A DNA stretch of 64,000 nucleotides from Acidimicrobiales bacterium. Its GTDB lineage: Bacteria > Actinomycetota > Acidimicrobiia > Acidimicrobiales > Palsa-688. The first letter of the stretch is position 1. Each line of letters begins with the position of its first letter. The position numbers and the translations under genes are program-made. This document shows, one piece after another, positions 1-8,061 of this stretch. The stretch lies in the NCBI GenBank assembly GCA_036378675.1, contig DASUWA010000055.1:1-64000 (forward strand), written 5' to 3'. The notes beneath the pieces are model-generated. The model did not search any database. It saw only the letters and a list, made by a program, of their open reading frames with translations, and had not been told where the DNA came from.

Positions 1-830
1 GAAAGCTGCCGGTACGCCTCGGCTTGCTTCGACAGGTCGTCATAGACGATAAGGGCGTGCTCGCCGTTGTCCATCCAGTGCTGGCCGATCGCGCACCCGG
101 CGTAGGGGGCGAGGTACTTGAACACGGCCTCGTCGGCGGCGGGCGCGTTCACGACCACCGTGTAGTCCATCGCGCCGTGCTCCTCGAGCGTGGCGACGGT
201 CTGCGCGACGGTGGAGCCCTTCTGGCCGATCGCGACGTAGATGCACTTCACGCCCTGGCCCTTCTGGGCGAGGATCGTGTCGATCGCGACGGTGGTCTTG
301 CCGGTCTTGCGGTCTCCGATGATTAGCTCGCGCTGGCCCCTGCCAATCGGGGTCATGGCGTCGATCGCCTTGATGCCGGTCTGTAGCGGCTCCTTCACCG
401 GTTGGCGGTCGATCACTCCAGGGGCCTGAACCTCCAGGCGGCGGGTGAACTCTGTCGCGATAGGACCAAGACCGTCGAGCGGTTCCGCTAGCGGGTTGAT
501 GACTCGACCGAGCATCGCGTCGCCGACGGGAATAGAGAGAATCCGACCAGTTGCGCGTACCGTCTGGCCTTCCTCGAGATCGTCGACCTCGCCGAGAACT
601 ACTGCGCCGATCGAATCCTCATCGAGGTTAAGGGCAAGCCCGAGCTCCCCGCCCTCGAACTCGAGAAGCTCGTTCACCGCCGCGTTCGGCAGCCCGGATA
701 CCCGTGCGATCCCGTCGTAGACCTCGAGGATCCGGCCCACCTGCTCCGTCGACACGCCGGCGGTAAATCCTTCGACGTTGCGACGGAGTGCGGCGCTGAT
801 TTCGGCGGGATCGATTGCGAGTTCAGCCAT
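1..830 (-). CDS. atpA: ATP synthase F1 subunit alpha (partial, C-terminal part off the left edge)
   Basis: Nucleotide-binding alpha subunit of the F1 head of ATP synthase on the cytoplasmic face of the membrane. About 276 N-terminal codons lie in the window and the rest is beyond base 1. The N-terminal beta-barrel region is followed by a Walker A motif (GDRKTGKT) near residue 171 and the conserved [13 protein letters not shown] stretch. The chosen start is the ATG at 830-828, preceded by AGGAGAC. It is the most downstream gene seen of the atpZ-I-B-E-F-H-A run and starts 21 bases after atpH. The spacer carries a duplicated copy of its ribosome binding site and start codon. Confidence 0.97.
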   Translation of the reverse strand, partial: MAELAIDPAEISAALRRNVEGFTAGVSTEQVGRILEVYDGIARVSGLPNAAVNELLEFEGGELGLALNLDEDSIGAVVLGEVDDLEEGQTVRATGRILSIPVGDAMLGRVINPLAEPLDGLGPIATEFTRRLEVQAPGVIDRQPVKEPLQTGIKAIDAMTPIGRGQRELIIGDRKTGKTTVAIDTILAQKGQGVKCIYVAIGQKGSTVAQTVATLEEHGAMDYTVVVNAPAADEAVFKYLAPYAGCAIGQHWMDNGEHALIVYDDLSKQAEAYRQL

Positions 831-866
831 CAGCTGTCTCCTGTGTTGCCATCAGCTGTCTCCTGT
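826..866 (-). repeat. 19-bp direct duplication of the atpA ribosome binding site and start codon
   Basis: The 19 bases at 826-844 recur exactly at 848-866 (period 22). Each copy, read on the minus strand, has AGGAGACAGCTGATGGC, that is a Shine-Dalgarno plus ATG. The upstream copy's ATG (852-850) overlaps the atpH stop as TGATG and opens a 9-codon frame that ends in a TGA overlapping the atpA start region. The true atpA ATG (830) is in a different frame from the upstream one. Confidence 0.85.
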
Positions 867-1766
867 ATTGACGGTGGCCTCGGGGGTTAGGAGGCGCTCT
901 TTCAAGATCTCGAGGCGATGCCGTGCGCTGCCATCAACGACGGTGTCGCCAATGGTCGCGACGAACCCGGCCAGTACCGACGGGTCGATCGTCACCCTTA
1001 TGTCGACGCCGCGGCCGACCACCCGGGACAATGCGTCGGCCAGCTGCTGACGTTGTGATTCGTCTAGGTCGACCGCGGCGCGGACCTCCGCGAGCCGGCG
1101 GTTGCTCTCGGCGGCGACCCGGTCGACGAGAAAGCCGAGAAGCGCCTGGTAGTCGCGGGGCCTGCCGACCTGAGTCGCGTAGGCCGCCAAGTGAAGCGTA
1201 ATCGGTTCCGTCTTCGTACGAAGGAGGTCCTCGACCAGGGACCGGCGGCGCTCGGCAGGTACATCACGGTCGGTGAGCGCCACGGTGAGTTCTGTCGAGC
1301 CGTCGACGACGCGCATGAACCGGAACAGCTCGTCGGCGACTCGCGTCAGCTCCGCGTCGCCTCGAAGCTGGCCGAGTACCGCAGTGGCGTATCCGTCGAG
1401 ACGCTCTTCCGCGGCGTGATGTCCGAGAACGGGCTCCGATACGGGACGCGCGCCTCTTGCGGCGGCCTCCACGCGAGCAACCAGCCAAGTGAGGTTGGAG
1501 AGAAATTCGCCGGCGCGGTCCGCGTCCACCGCGAAGTTGACCAGCTCCAACGAGCGATCACTGACCCTGCTTTGAAACAGCTCCGTCACCACGGCGCGCC
1601 GGGCCGAGGCGGTCACCCCGGCGTCGGCAAGAACGCGACGCAGATCCTCGGAAGCGTCGACTACCTGCTTGATCGCAGATAGTTCGGTCGCGATTGACGC
1701 GAGGCTCGATGTATCGCCGGCAAGCTCGATGACCCCGTCGGTGTAGCCGCGGATGCTTTGCCGCAC
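852..1766 (-). CDS. atpH: ATP synthase F1 subunit delta, with a duplicated N-terminal domain
   Basis: Peripheral-stalk subunit (OSCP) linking F1 to the b subunit. It is 304 residues, well above the roughly 180 usual for bacterial delta. The extra length looks like a second copy of the helical OSCP N-terminal domain: residues about 7-105 and 124-225 both begin with a GY motif and share the pattern VVD-S-EL, a VP/VT-ARR turn and a closing V-A-E-R helix. The C-terminal part (VTIDPSVLAGFVATIGDTVV region) is the usual OSCP end. The start is GTG at 1766-1764, immediately after the atpF stop, so translation is probably coupled. The related mycobacterial b-delta protein is also enlarged, so this may be a lineage trait. 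Confidence 0.9.
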   Translation of the reverse strand: MRQSIRGYTDGVIELAGDTSSLASIATELSAIKQVVDASEDLRRVLADAGVTASARRAVVTELFQSRVSDRSLELVNFAVDADRAGEFLSNLTWLVARVEAAARGARPVSEPVLGHHAAEERLDGYATAVLGQLRGDAELTRVADELFRFMRVVDGSTELTVALTDRDVPAERRRSLVEDLLRTKTEPITLHLAAYATQVGRPRDYQALLGFLVDRVAAESNRRLAEVRAAVDLDESQRQQLADALSRVVGRGVDIRVTIDPSVLAGFVATIGDTVVDGSARHRLEILKERLLTPEATVNTGDS

Positions 1767-2288
1767 CTAGCCGGTCACCCCAGCACTGGCACTCGAGTCG
1801 ACCTCTGCAATTGTTCTGTCGATCAGGGCCTTCTGCGCCGAGGTGTCGAGACCCTCGCCGATGACCTTCTCCACGACGGTCACCGCTAGATCGGCGGCGC
1901 TCCGCCGGAGTTCCTCGGTGGCGCGCCTCGTCTGGGCATCGATGTCTTCTCGCGCCCGCGCAAGGATTCGCTCGTACTCCTCCTCGGCCTGCTGGCGTCG
2001 ATCCGCTCGCACTCGCTCGCCCAGCTTGCTCGCCTCGTCAACAACAGAGCGCGCCTCTGAGCGTGCCTCGGCGATCACCCGCTTGTACTCCTCTTCGGCC
2101 TCGGCGGCGCGGCGCTTCGCCTCTTCCGCGTCGGCCAGAGCCTGGCGGATCGTCGCTTGGCGTTCCTCCATCGGCTTGGTGATGTACGGGAGGATGTATC
2201 TGCCGATCACGAACACGACGATCAGGAACGCAATCAGCTCGACGATGAACGTCGCGTTCGGTACTAGGAAGTTGGACGAGCCGACCAT
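1767..2288 (-). CDS. atpF: ATP synthase Fo subunit b
   Basis: Membrane-anchored stator stalk subunit. Residues about 10-35 form the single transmembrane helix, followed by a long, highly charged Ala/Glu/Arg-rich coiled coil (residues 40-150) typical of subunit b. Its 173 residues match the family. The start is ATG at 2288-2286, 6 bases after the atpE stop, and the stop abuts the atpH GTG. It acts with delta (atpH) to hold F1 static against the rotating c-ring. Confidence 0.96.
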   Translation of the reverse strand: MVGSSNFLVPNATFIVELIAFLIVVFVIGRYILPYITKPMEERQATIRQALADAEEAKRRAAEAEEEYKRVIAEARSEARSVVDEASKLGERVRADRRQQAEEEYERILARAREDIDAQTRRATEELRRSAADLAVTVVEKVIGEGLDTSAQKALIDRTIAEVDSSASAGVTG

Positions 2289-2294
2289 CGACGA

Positions 2295-2555
2295 TTAGCC
2301 CTTGGCGAGTACGAAAACGAACAGCGCGGCGAAAGCCAAGTTGATGAAGTACATGCCTTCGACCAGACCGACGATCAGGAACATCGTCGTGTAGAGACGA
2401 CCCTGGACCTCAGGCTGGCGTGCGATGCCGGCGATGGTCTGGCTACCGGCGAGACCGTCACCTACTGCCGCGCCGATCGCGCCGCCGCCGAGAGCGAGGC
2501 CTCCTCCAGTGAAGGCACCGGCCAGCTCGATGGCCTTCTGCGTGGTTGCTGCCAT
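2295..2555 (-). CDS. atpE: ATP synthase Fo subunit c
   Basis: Proton-carrying ring subunit of Fo: 86 residues, two hydrophobic helices and a polar loop (ARQPE) between them. The Gly-rich first helix ([18 protein letters not shown]) allows tight ring packing. The ion-binding carboxylate is probably the Glu in the second helix (LVEGMYF). No extra polar residues suggesting sodium specificity stand out, so proton coupling is the default inference. Minus-strand AGGAGAAG lies upstream of the ATG at 2555. It sits between atpB and atpF as in most bacterial operons. Confidence 0.96.
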   Translation of the reverse strand: MAATTQKAIELAGAFTGGGLALGGGAIGAAVGDGLAGSQTIAGIARQPEVQGRLYTTMFLIVGLVEGMYFINLAFAALFVFVLAKG

Positions 2556-2616
2556 TTTGTTGGGCTTCTCCTATCTGGGCCTCGGCGACCCATTTGATTG
2601 GTCAAGGGTGGTCACT

Positions 2617-3354
2617 TCAGTGCCCACCCTCTTCGACGGCAAACTGGTAATAGAGGATCGTCAGCAGGGCGAAGATGAACGCCTGGATGACGCCGATGAA
2701 CATGTCGAAGAGCTTCCAGATCGGCGTGAAGATGATGCTGAAGAAATAGAACTTCGGGATGAAACTGATCAGCAACGCGATCATGATCCCGCCGGAGAAA
2801 AGGTTCCCGAAGAGCCGCAGCGCCAGGGTCAGAGGTTTGGTGATCTCCTCCACGATGTGGATCGGGAACATCCACCTCGGGGCGCGGAAGAAGTTCGTGA
2901 TGTAGCCCCAGAGACCTTTCTTCCTGATCGAAGCCGCAGTGAACAGAACGAAGACCGTGATCCCCATCGCGTAAGTCAGGTTCACATCGGCTGTCGGAGA
3001 GGGCGCGTAGTCCGTGTTGTGGAACAAGCCTGGGAGGATCTCGATCCAGTCTGCGATCAGGATCAGCAGGAAGATGGTCACGCCGAGAGGAACGACGTTG
3101 CGGTAACGGGGGCCCAGGCTGCTTTCCACCTGGTCCTGCACCGTGCCAACTACCGTCTCCCATACCAACTGGAGCCGACCGGGGACCTCCGCAGTCGCGT
3201 TGCGGCGGAGGTAGAAGCCCATGCCCAGCACGATCGCCGCCGCAGCAACGGTCGTCCAGATGGTGTCGAGGTTGAAGCTGAGACCGCCGATCTTTCGGGT
3301 GATGTGATCCCCGACCGGGATGTTTACGGCGAGGATGCCGGACAGATCCCTCAT
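2617..3354 (-). CDS. atpB: ATP synthase Fo subunit a
   Basis: Multi-pass membrane subunit forming the proton half-channels against the c-ring. It is 245 residues with at least five hydrophobic segments. The essential arginine of the family lies in the ALRLFGNLFSGG motif near residue 175. The start ATG at 3354-3352 is preceded by GGAGGT. It is followed 61 bases later by atpE. An overlapping 260-residue reading in another frame is a shadow. Confidence 0.95.
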   Translation of the reverse strand: MRDLSGILAVNIPVGDHITRKIGGLSFNLDTIWTTVAAAAIVLGMGFYLRRNATAEVPGRLQLVWETVVGTVQDQVESSLGPRYRNVVPLGVTIFLLILIADWIEILPGLFHNTDYAPSPTADVNLTYAMGITVFVLFTAASIRKKGLWGYITNFFRAPRWMFPIHIVEEITKPLTLALRLFGNLFSGGIMIALLISFIPKFYFFSIIFTPIWKLFDMFIGVIQAFIFALLTILYYQFAVEEGGH

Positions 3355-3390
3355 GCGGGACCTCCGCCGCGCCGATCACCGGAAAGCTCG

Positions 3391-3825
3391 TCACTCATCC
3401 GCGCCCTCCGGCACCGCCAAGGAGCCGATCTCGCGCCGTTGATAGCGCGCCAGCGAGACCAGGGCGTTGAGGAGCATCATGAACTGGAAGACCGCCAGAC
3501 CGGCCACGACCCCCCATCCCATCGGCCTTGCGACGATCAACAGACCGATGGCCACCGCGGTGCACGCACCGAGCCGCAGCGCGACGCTCCCGGCGAACGG
3601 CTTGCGGCTGAGCATTCCCTCGGGGGTGGTGAAGCGCATGGCCGACGACTGGAACACGCGGTGGTTGGCGATGGCCAGGGCGATGCCGAGAGCCAGCCCG
3701 GGGGCCACCAACGGCTGACCGAGCAGGATGGCAAGCGCCGCGCCGGCTATGCCGGCGCCGATGGTCGAGTAAGCCGTCCTTCGGACGATCCGGTCGACTT
3801 CGGTAAGGGGAAAGGCGGTGAGCAC
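3391..3825 (-). CDS. ATP synthase subunit I-like membrane protein
   Basis: Small four-helix membrane protein of 144 residues placed just before atpB, the usual position of AtpI/subunit I family members that help c-ring assembly. Hydrophobic helices lie at about residues 20-38, 40-52, 80-98 and 102-122, with a cytoplasmic tail rich in charged residues. The start is GTG at 3825-3823. Sequence identity within this family is low, so the call rests mainly on topology and neighbourhood. Confidence 0.75.
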   Translation of the reverse strand: MLTAFPLTEVDRIVRRTAYSTIGAGIAGAALAILLGQPLVAPGLALGIALAIANHRVFQSSAMRFTTPEGMLSRKPFAGSVALRLGACTAVAIGLLIVARPMGWGVVAGLAVFQFMMLLNALVSLARYQRREIGSLAVPEGADE

Positions 3826-3910
3826 AGGCTTGAAGGTTAGGTGGGTGATGGGAGTTTTCGTTGGTCCTGGGTCTGTATTTTCGGTCGGGAAAAAATGTAG
3901 TCGCGGACGA

Positions 3911-4111
3911 CTAGAAGTATCTCTTAAACTCCGACCTGGTCGCCAATACGCCGACTAGGACACCGGCGACGAGGCCGATCATCAGGAAGAGCGGCAAGGT
4001 GCCAGCAGCCTTGTCGGCGAACCAACCGCCGACGAGCCCGGCTCCGACGCACAAGGCGTTCATCAGCCCGAGGCCGGCGAATGCCATGATCCCTGGTCGC
4101 TCTTTGTCCAT
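3911..4111 (-). CDS. AtpZ/AtpI family small membrane protein
   Basis: First gene of the ATP synthase operon: 66 residues, two Gly-rich transmembrane helices (about 8-30 and 38-58) joined by the short loop WFADKAAGTLP. That is the layout of the AtpZ family, thought to assist Fo assembly or divalent cation supply. It ends in a charged tail (RSEFKRYF). ATG at 4111-4109 has AGGG a few bases upstream. Confidence 0.8.
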   Translation of the reverse strand: MDKERPGIMAFAGLGLMNALCVGAGLVGGWFADKAAGTLPLFLMIGLVAGVLVGVLATRSEFKRYF

Positions 4112-4205
4112 GATTGCCCTGCCGGGAAACTACATGGTTGCCGCTGGCGAAACCTGAAGCCGCTCTCCGGCAGGCGAACAAGCCCCCTGCTACTGGGCGG
4201 GACAT

Positions 4206-4217
4206 CAGCACGTGCTG
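4206..4217. promoter_or_regulatory. 12-bp palindrome in the presumed atp operon leader
   Basis: CAGCACGTGCTG is a perfect inverted repeat about 95 bases upstream of atpZ. It lies just downstream of a TATAAAG element (minus strand, 4241-4235) that could be the operon's -10 box. A repressor operator or a leader hairpin are both possible. No regulator is assigned. Confidence 0.35.
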
Positions 4218-4234
4218 CATCGTCCCATGCCAGG

Positions 4235-4241
4235 CTTTATA
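4235..4241 (-). promoter_or_regulatory. candidate -10 element of the atp operon
   Basis: Minus-strand TATAAAG in the 210-base gap between tsaC and atpZ, the only A/T-rich promoter-like hexamer there. No good -35 box is recognised at the right spacing. Confidence 0.35.
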
Positions 4242-4321
4242 GGGGCAAGTTGACGCGATTTCGCTCTGAGCGTCTCTTTCGGTGTCTTCCAGCGGTTGGC
4301 CGCTCAGAGGCGGTGGCGTCG

Positions 4322-4957
4322 CTACGCGGTGGCGACGGCGAGGATCTGCTCCCAGGGAATCGCGCCCTCCCGCAGAAGTCGCGGGCTCTCACCGGTCGCG
4401 TCGACAACGGTCGACGCAGGGCCGTCGCACTTCCCGCCGTCGACGACGATCGCCATGCCGCTCAAGGACTCGGCCAGCTCCGCCGCGGTCGTCAGCGGGG
4501 ATGCCCCGTGACGGTTGGCGCTGGTCGTGGCCACGGGGCCGATCTCCCGGCATACGGCCAGCGGAACCGGGTGGGCGGGGCAACGAACCCCGATCGTGGC
4601 GTCCTCGTCGCCGAGGTCTGCCGTGACGTCGGGGCGGCGCGGCATCACCAGGGTGAGGGCTCCCGGCCAGAACGCCTTCATGAGCCTCAACGCCGCGTCG
4701 GGAAGGCCCGTCACCAGGCTCAGCGCCTGTTCGGCATCTGAGACGAGCACCGGCAGCTCGATGCTCCTCGGTCGGCGCTTGACCCGGAACAGCCTGTCGG
4801 CGGCGCCCGAATGCCAGGGATCGGCGGCCAGTCCGTAGACAGTGTCGGTCGGCAGCCCGACGATGTCCCCGTCGCGTAGCGCCTCGACCGCCGCCGCGAT
4901 GGCATCTCGAGGAGGGGGGTCTCCTAGCGCCGGAATGATGCGCACCGGTGAGATCAC
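4322..4957 (-). CDS. tsaC: L-threonylcarbamoyladenylate synthase (Sua5/YrdC/TsaC family)
   Basis: Makes threonylcarbamoyl-AMP from threonine, bicarbonate and ATP, the first step of the t6A37 modification of ANN-decoding tRNAs. The single YrdC domain fills the 211 residues: GLPTDTVYGLAADP near residue 35, KRRPRSIELPVLV (family KR-P-S pattern) near 58, TIGVRCPAHPV near 120, TSAN near 144. The C-terminal Sua5 domain is absent, so it is the short form. GTG start at 4957-4955. It lies directly after prmC (19 bases), and this prfA-prmC-tsaC order is common in bacteria. Confidence 0.93.
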   Translation of the reverse strand: MISPVRIIPALGDPPPRDAIAAAVEALRDGDIVGLPTDTVYGLAADPWHSGAADRLFRVKRRPRSIELPVLVSDAEQALSLVTGLPDAALRLMKAFWPGALTLVMPRRPDVTADLGDEDATIGVRCPAHPVPLAVCREIGPVATTSANRHGASPLTTAAELAESLSGMAIVVDGGKCDGPASTVVDATGESPRLLREGAIPWEQILAVATA

Positions 4958-4976
4958 TGGTCCACTACCCCGGCCC

Positions 4977-5912
4977 TCATCTTGGGCTCATCCTCGCAAC
5001 CAGCGCCCGGTCGCGGCCGGCGAGATCCTGGACGATATGTGCGTGCTCGAATCCGAGCCCGCGCGCTGATTCGATCGCACGTTCACATTGATGAGGAGCG
5101 ATCTCGATCACGGCGGATCCCCGAGGGCTCAGCCAGCCGGCAGCACCTGCGAGTATCGACTCGATCCCTTCCAGACCGGTCGGCCCCGACGCGAGTGCTG
5201 TGGTCGGCTCCCAATCGCGGATGACCGGGTCGAGCAGTCCCATCTCGGCGGTGGACACGTACGGCGGGTTCGAGATCACCAGATCGACCCGACCTCTCAG
5301 CTCCTCCGGCAACGCGGACCACCACTCTCCATGAGCAAATCGAACGCGCGTTGCCCTGAGGCCCCCTAGCCCAGCCAGGTTCGCCGAGGCGACGTCGAGG
5401 GCTTCGCGCGACTGATCTGTCGCCCATACCTCTACTCCGTGCCGCTCCGCCGCGATCGACAGCGCGATAGCGCCCGAACCGGTCCCGAGGTCGACCGCCA
5501 ACAGGGAGCGTTTCGGGTCGCTGGCTCGGGTCAGATCGAGCTCGACGAGACCCGCCTCGACCACTTGCTCCGTTTCGGGCCTCGGAATCAACACCCTTCG
5601 GTCCACCATCAGGTCCAGGGTCCGGAAACTCCAGTGCCCCAATACGTACTGGAGGGGCTCCCCCGCCGCGCGCCGCTCGAGCATCGAGGTGAAGCGCGCC
5701 CTTGCCGCGTCCGCAACACTCGGCCCTTCTCTGGACAGCTCCGGCCAGGAGAAGCCCGAGGCCTCCTCGACCAGCCAGCGCGCCTCGACATCGTTGGCCA
5801 GTCGCCGGCGCGCCTCCTCGTAGAGGACCCGCCACGTCTCCCGGGGCGGCTCGCTCAGCGGCGTCGTAGGGGTCCGGCCCGCCGGTGCGATCGGGCTCGG
5901 AACGCTGGTCAT
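4977..5912 (-). CDS. prmC: peptide chain release factor N5-glutamine methyltransferase
   Basis: Methylates the GGQ glutamine of release factors RF1 and RF2. N-terminal helical substrate-binding domain (residues 20-110), then a Rossmann methyltransferase domain with the SAM motif VDLGTGSGAIALS near 142 and the catalytic NPPY motif (LVISNPPYVS) near 210. Its start overlaps the prfA stop by 4 bases (ATGA), so enzyme and substrate are translationally coupled. Length 311 is slightly above the usual 280 because of an N-terminal Pro-rich extension. Confidence 0.95.
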   Translation of the reverse strand: MTSVPSPIAPAGRTPTTPLSEPPRETWRVLYEEARRRLANDVEARWLVEEASGFSWPELSREGPSVADAARARFTSMLERRAAGEPLQYVLGHWSFRTLDLMVDRRVLIPRPETEQVVEAGLVELDLTRASDPKRSLLAVDLGTGSGAIALSIAAERHGVEVWATDQSREALDVASANLAGLGGLRATRVRFAHGEWWSALPEELRGRVDLVISNPPYVSTAEMGLLDPVIRDWEPTTALASGPTGLEGIESILAGAAGWLSPRGSAVIEIAPHQCERAIESARGLGFEHAHIVQDLAGRDRALVARMSPR

Positions 5913-6997
5913 CCTGCGGCGAACGCGGGGTCTTCGCCCGCCCCGGCGAGCTGTGCGGCCCTCTCGTCCGCCATGAGCGCGTCGACGATCTCGTCGAGCT
6001 CGCCCATCATGATCTTGTCGAGCTTGTACAAGGTCAGGCCGATGCGGTGATCGGTGACCCGGTTCTCCTTGTAGTTGTAGGTGCGGATCTTCTCGGACCG
6101 GCCGCCCCCTCCGATCTGGCTGCGTCTGGCGCTGGACAGCTCGGCGGACTGCCGGTCCTGCTCGGCCTTGAGCAAACGGGCTCGCAGCACCTGCATCGCC
6201 TTCGCCCGGTTCTGGATCTGGCTCTTCTCGTCCTGCATCGCCACCACGATCCCGGTCGGAAGGTGGGTGATCCGCACGGCCGAGTCGGTGGTGTTCACCG
6301 ACTGGCCCCCTGGCCCGGTCGAGCGGTAGACGTCGATCTTCAGGTCCTTCTCTTCGATCTGCACGTCGACTTCCTCTGCCTCGGGCAACACGGTGACCGT
6401 CGCCGAAGACGTGTGTACCCGGCCTTGCGACTCGGTCACCGGGACACGCTGCACCCGATGCGGGCCCCCTTCGTATTTCAGATGCGACCAGGCCGTGTCG
6501 CCCTTGACCACGAACGTCACCTGATTGAACCCACCCATGTCCGACGGGTCGGTCGAGAGGACCTCCAGTCCGAGCCCTTTCCGCTCGGCGTACCGCGTGT
6601 ACATCTCGTAGAGATCCCGGGCGAACAGGTTGGCCTCCTCGCCACCCTCGGCCCCCCTGATCTCCACGATCACGTTCTTGCCGTCGTTCGGGTCCTTCGG
6701 AAGCAGCAACAACTTGAGCCGCTCCTCCAGGTCCGCGATCCGAGACTCGGACTCGGCGATCTCCGCCCGCAGCATGTCGCGGTCAGCCCCGTCGGCTTCG
6801 GCGAGCATCTCCCTCGCCGCGTCGAGATCGCCGGCCGCGGAGCGATAGTCCCTGAGCGCCTCCACGATCGGTTCCAGCTCCTTGTGCCGCCTCGAGACGT
6901 CCCTCAGCCGGCGCTGGTCCGAGATGACGGCCGGATCCGAGAGCTGCGCGAGCACGACTTCGTACTCACGTTCCAGGTTCTCGAGACGATCCAGCAC
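5909..6997 (-). CDS. prfA: peptide chain release factor 1
   Basis: RF1 reads UAA and UAG and triggers peptide release. The canonical start is GTG at 6997-6995 (VLDRLENLEREYE), giving 362 residues. The GGQ loop (STGPGGQSVNTTDSAV) that enters the peptidyl-transferase centre and the RF1-type codon recognition region are present, followed by QIGGGGRSEKIRTYNYKENRVTDHR. Minus-strand TACGCT (7011-7006) lies 8 bases before this GTG and could drive a near-leaderless message. The frame stays open for 53 more codons upstream, to an ATG at 7156, adding a winged-helix-like segment (separate entry). Confidence 0.96.
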   Translation of the reverse strand: MLDRLENLEREYEVVLAQLSDPAVISDQRRLRDVSRRHKELEPIVEALRDYRSAAGDLDAAREMLAEADGADRDMLRAEIAESESRIADLEERLKLLLLPKDPNDGKNVIVEIRGAEGGEEANLFARDLYEMYTRYAERKGLGLEVLSTDPSDMGGFNQVTFVVKGDTAWSHLKYEGGPHRVQRVPVTESQGRVHTSSATVTVLPEAEEVDVQIEEKDLKIDVYRSTGPGGQSVNTTDSAVRITHLPTGIVVAMQDEKSQIQNRAKAMQVLRARLLKAEQDRQSAELSSARRSQIGGGGRSEKIRTYNYKENRVTDHRIGLTLYKLDKIMMGELDEIVDALMADERAAQLAGAGEDPAFAAG

Positions 6998-7156
6998 GAT
7001 CCACCAGCGTACCGGTGGGTCGCGCGGCGCCCGTCGTAGGACACCTTGGGATAGGAGGCCATGGAACCGGCCGGAGGTCACGCCGGCCTGACGCAGCTGC
7101 GCCCTGCTGATGACACCGCCCTGGCCCGAGGCAACGGTTACCCACTGTTGATGCAT
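6998..7156 (-). other. AbiEi-type winged-helix segment fused in frame ahead of prfA
   Basis: These 53 codons join prfA without a stop. Residues about 7-45 match the start of the AbiEi antitoxin winged helix: a VASGQGGVISRAQLRQAGV helix-turn followed by a LLSQGVLRRAP wing. It stops where that domain's RVHRGVYA strand would be. Either the remnant of an AbiEi gene whose 3' end was deleted into prfA, or a real N-terminal extension of RF1. ATG 7156-7154 has TAATAT exactly 6 bases upstream, so a leaderless full-length fusion could be expressed. Confidence 0.6.
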
Positions 7157-7162
7157 TTCATG

Positions 7163-7168
7163 ATATTA
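7163..7168 (-). promoter_or_regulatory. -10 element for the wHTH-prfA reading frame
   Basis: Minus-strand TAATAT, 6 bases before the ATG at 7156, the spacing seen at other presumed leaderless starts in this window. It is back to back with the plus-strand TACACT at 7191. Confidence 0.5.
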
Positions 7169-7190
7169 CAGCCGGACCACCTCCTCCGCA

Positions 7191-7196
7191 TACACT
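7191..7196 (+). promoter_or_regulatory. -10 element of a leaderless methyltransferase gene
   Basis: TACACT ends 7 bases before the GTG at 7204. No Shine-Dalgarno precedes that GTG. Confidence 0.5.
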
Positions 7197-7203
7197 CACC
7201 GCA

Positions 7204-8061
7204 GTGGCCTCGGACAACGCCCAAGACGCCGAGAAGGGGATGGATCTCAACCGCCGGATGTGGGACGAACGGGTGCCAATCCACGTCCGCTCCGAGTTCT
7301 ACGACGTCGACGGCTTCAAGGCCGGCCGACCAAAACTGGAGCCGTTCGAGATCGAAGAGCTCGGGCCGCTCGGAGGTTTACGGCTGGCGCATCTGCAATG
7401 CCACTTCGGTCTCGACACCCTCGATCTGGCGAGGCTCCACCCGACGCTCACCGCTGTGGGGCTCGACTTCTCTCAGCCCGCGATCGAAACCGCCCGCGGC
7501 CTCGCCGCCGAGCTCGATCTCGCCGACCGAGCCACGTTCGTCCAGGCCAACGTGTACGACGCGCCCGAGGTTCTCGGCGCCGGCGAGTTCGACGTCATCT
7601 ACACCGGTAAAGGCGCGCTCAACTGGCTTCCCTACATAGACCGTTGGGCTGCGATCTGCGCCAGGCTCCTGAAGCCGGGTGGATGGCTCTACGTGTGCGA
7701 GTACCACCCGGTCGCATGGGTCTTCGACGACAAGGAACCGGTAGTCAAGTACGACTACTTTTCGGTCGCTCCGTTTGTCGACGACAGCCCAGGTACCTAC
7801 GCGGACAGGAACGCCGCCACCGAACACAACACTTGCTACGAATGGCAGCACCCGATCTCGCAAGTGATCAACGAAGTGCTCAACGCCGGGTTCGACTTGA
7901 GGTTCGTAAACGAATGGGACTGGTGCCACTCGGATCTCGGCGGATGGTTGATCAGGGGAAAGGACGGGCGCTACCGGTGGCCGCCCCCCGGGCGGCTGCC
8001 CCTGATGTACTCGCTCAAGGCACGCCGTCGGGCAGAGCCTCCCAATCCCGCGGAACGGTGA
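7204..8061 (+). CDS. class I SAM-dependent methyltransferase
   Basis: Predicted cytoplasmic small-molecule methyltransferase of unknown substrate, 285 residues. The Rossmann core includes LRLAHLQCHFGLDTLDLARL (motif I; the usual E/D-x-G-x-G is here LQCHFGLDT), TAVGLDFSQPAIE (motif II), FDVIYTGKGALNWLP and LLKPGGWLYVCEYHP. The motif I variant with CHFGxDT is typical of a group of actinobacterial methyltransferases. Leaderless GTG start at 7204. An internal ATG at 7240 is an alternative. Its 3' end overlaps the convergent unknown gene by 47 bases. Confidence 0.85.
   Translation: MASDNAQDAEKGMDLNRRMWDERVPIHVRSEFYDVDGFKAGRPKLEPFEIEELGPLGGLRLAHLQCHFGLDTLDLARLHPTLTAVGLDFSQPAIETARGLAAELDLADRATFVQANVYDAPEVLGAGEFDVIYTGKGALNWLPYIDRWAAICARLLKPGGWLYVCEYHPVAWVFDDKEPVVKYDYFSVAPFVDDSPGTYADRNAATEHNTCYEWQHPISQVINEVLNAGFDLRFVNEWDWCHSDLGGWLIRGKDGRYRWPPPGRLPLMYSLKARRRAEPPNPAER

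Noticed and set aside
2612-3394. 260-codon minus-strand frame overlapping atpB
   Set aside because: Offset frame of atpB with no hydrophobic helices; atpB itself has the conserved arginine and helices.
2425-3840. 471-codon plus-strand open frame across atpE, atpB and atpI
   Set aside because: It is antisense to three well-supported ATP synthase genes and its translation is low-complexity Asp/Arg/Gln/His-rich with no domain, typical of shadow frames in GC-rich DNA.
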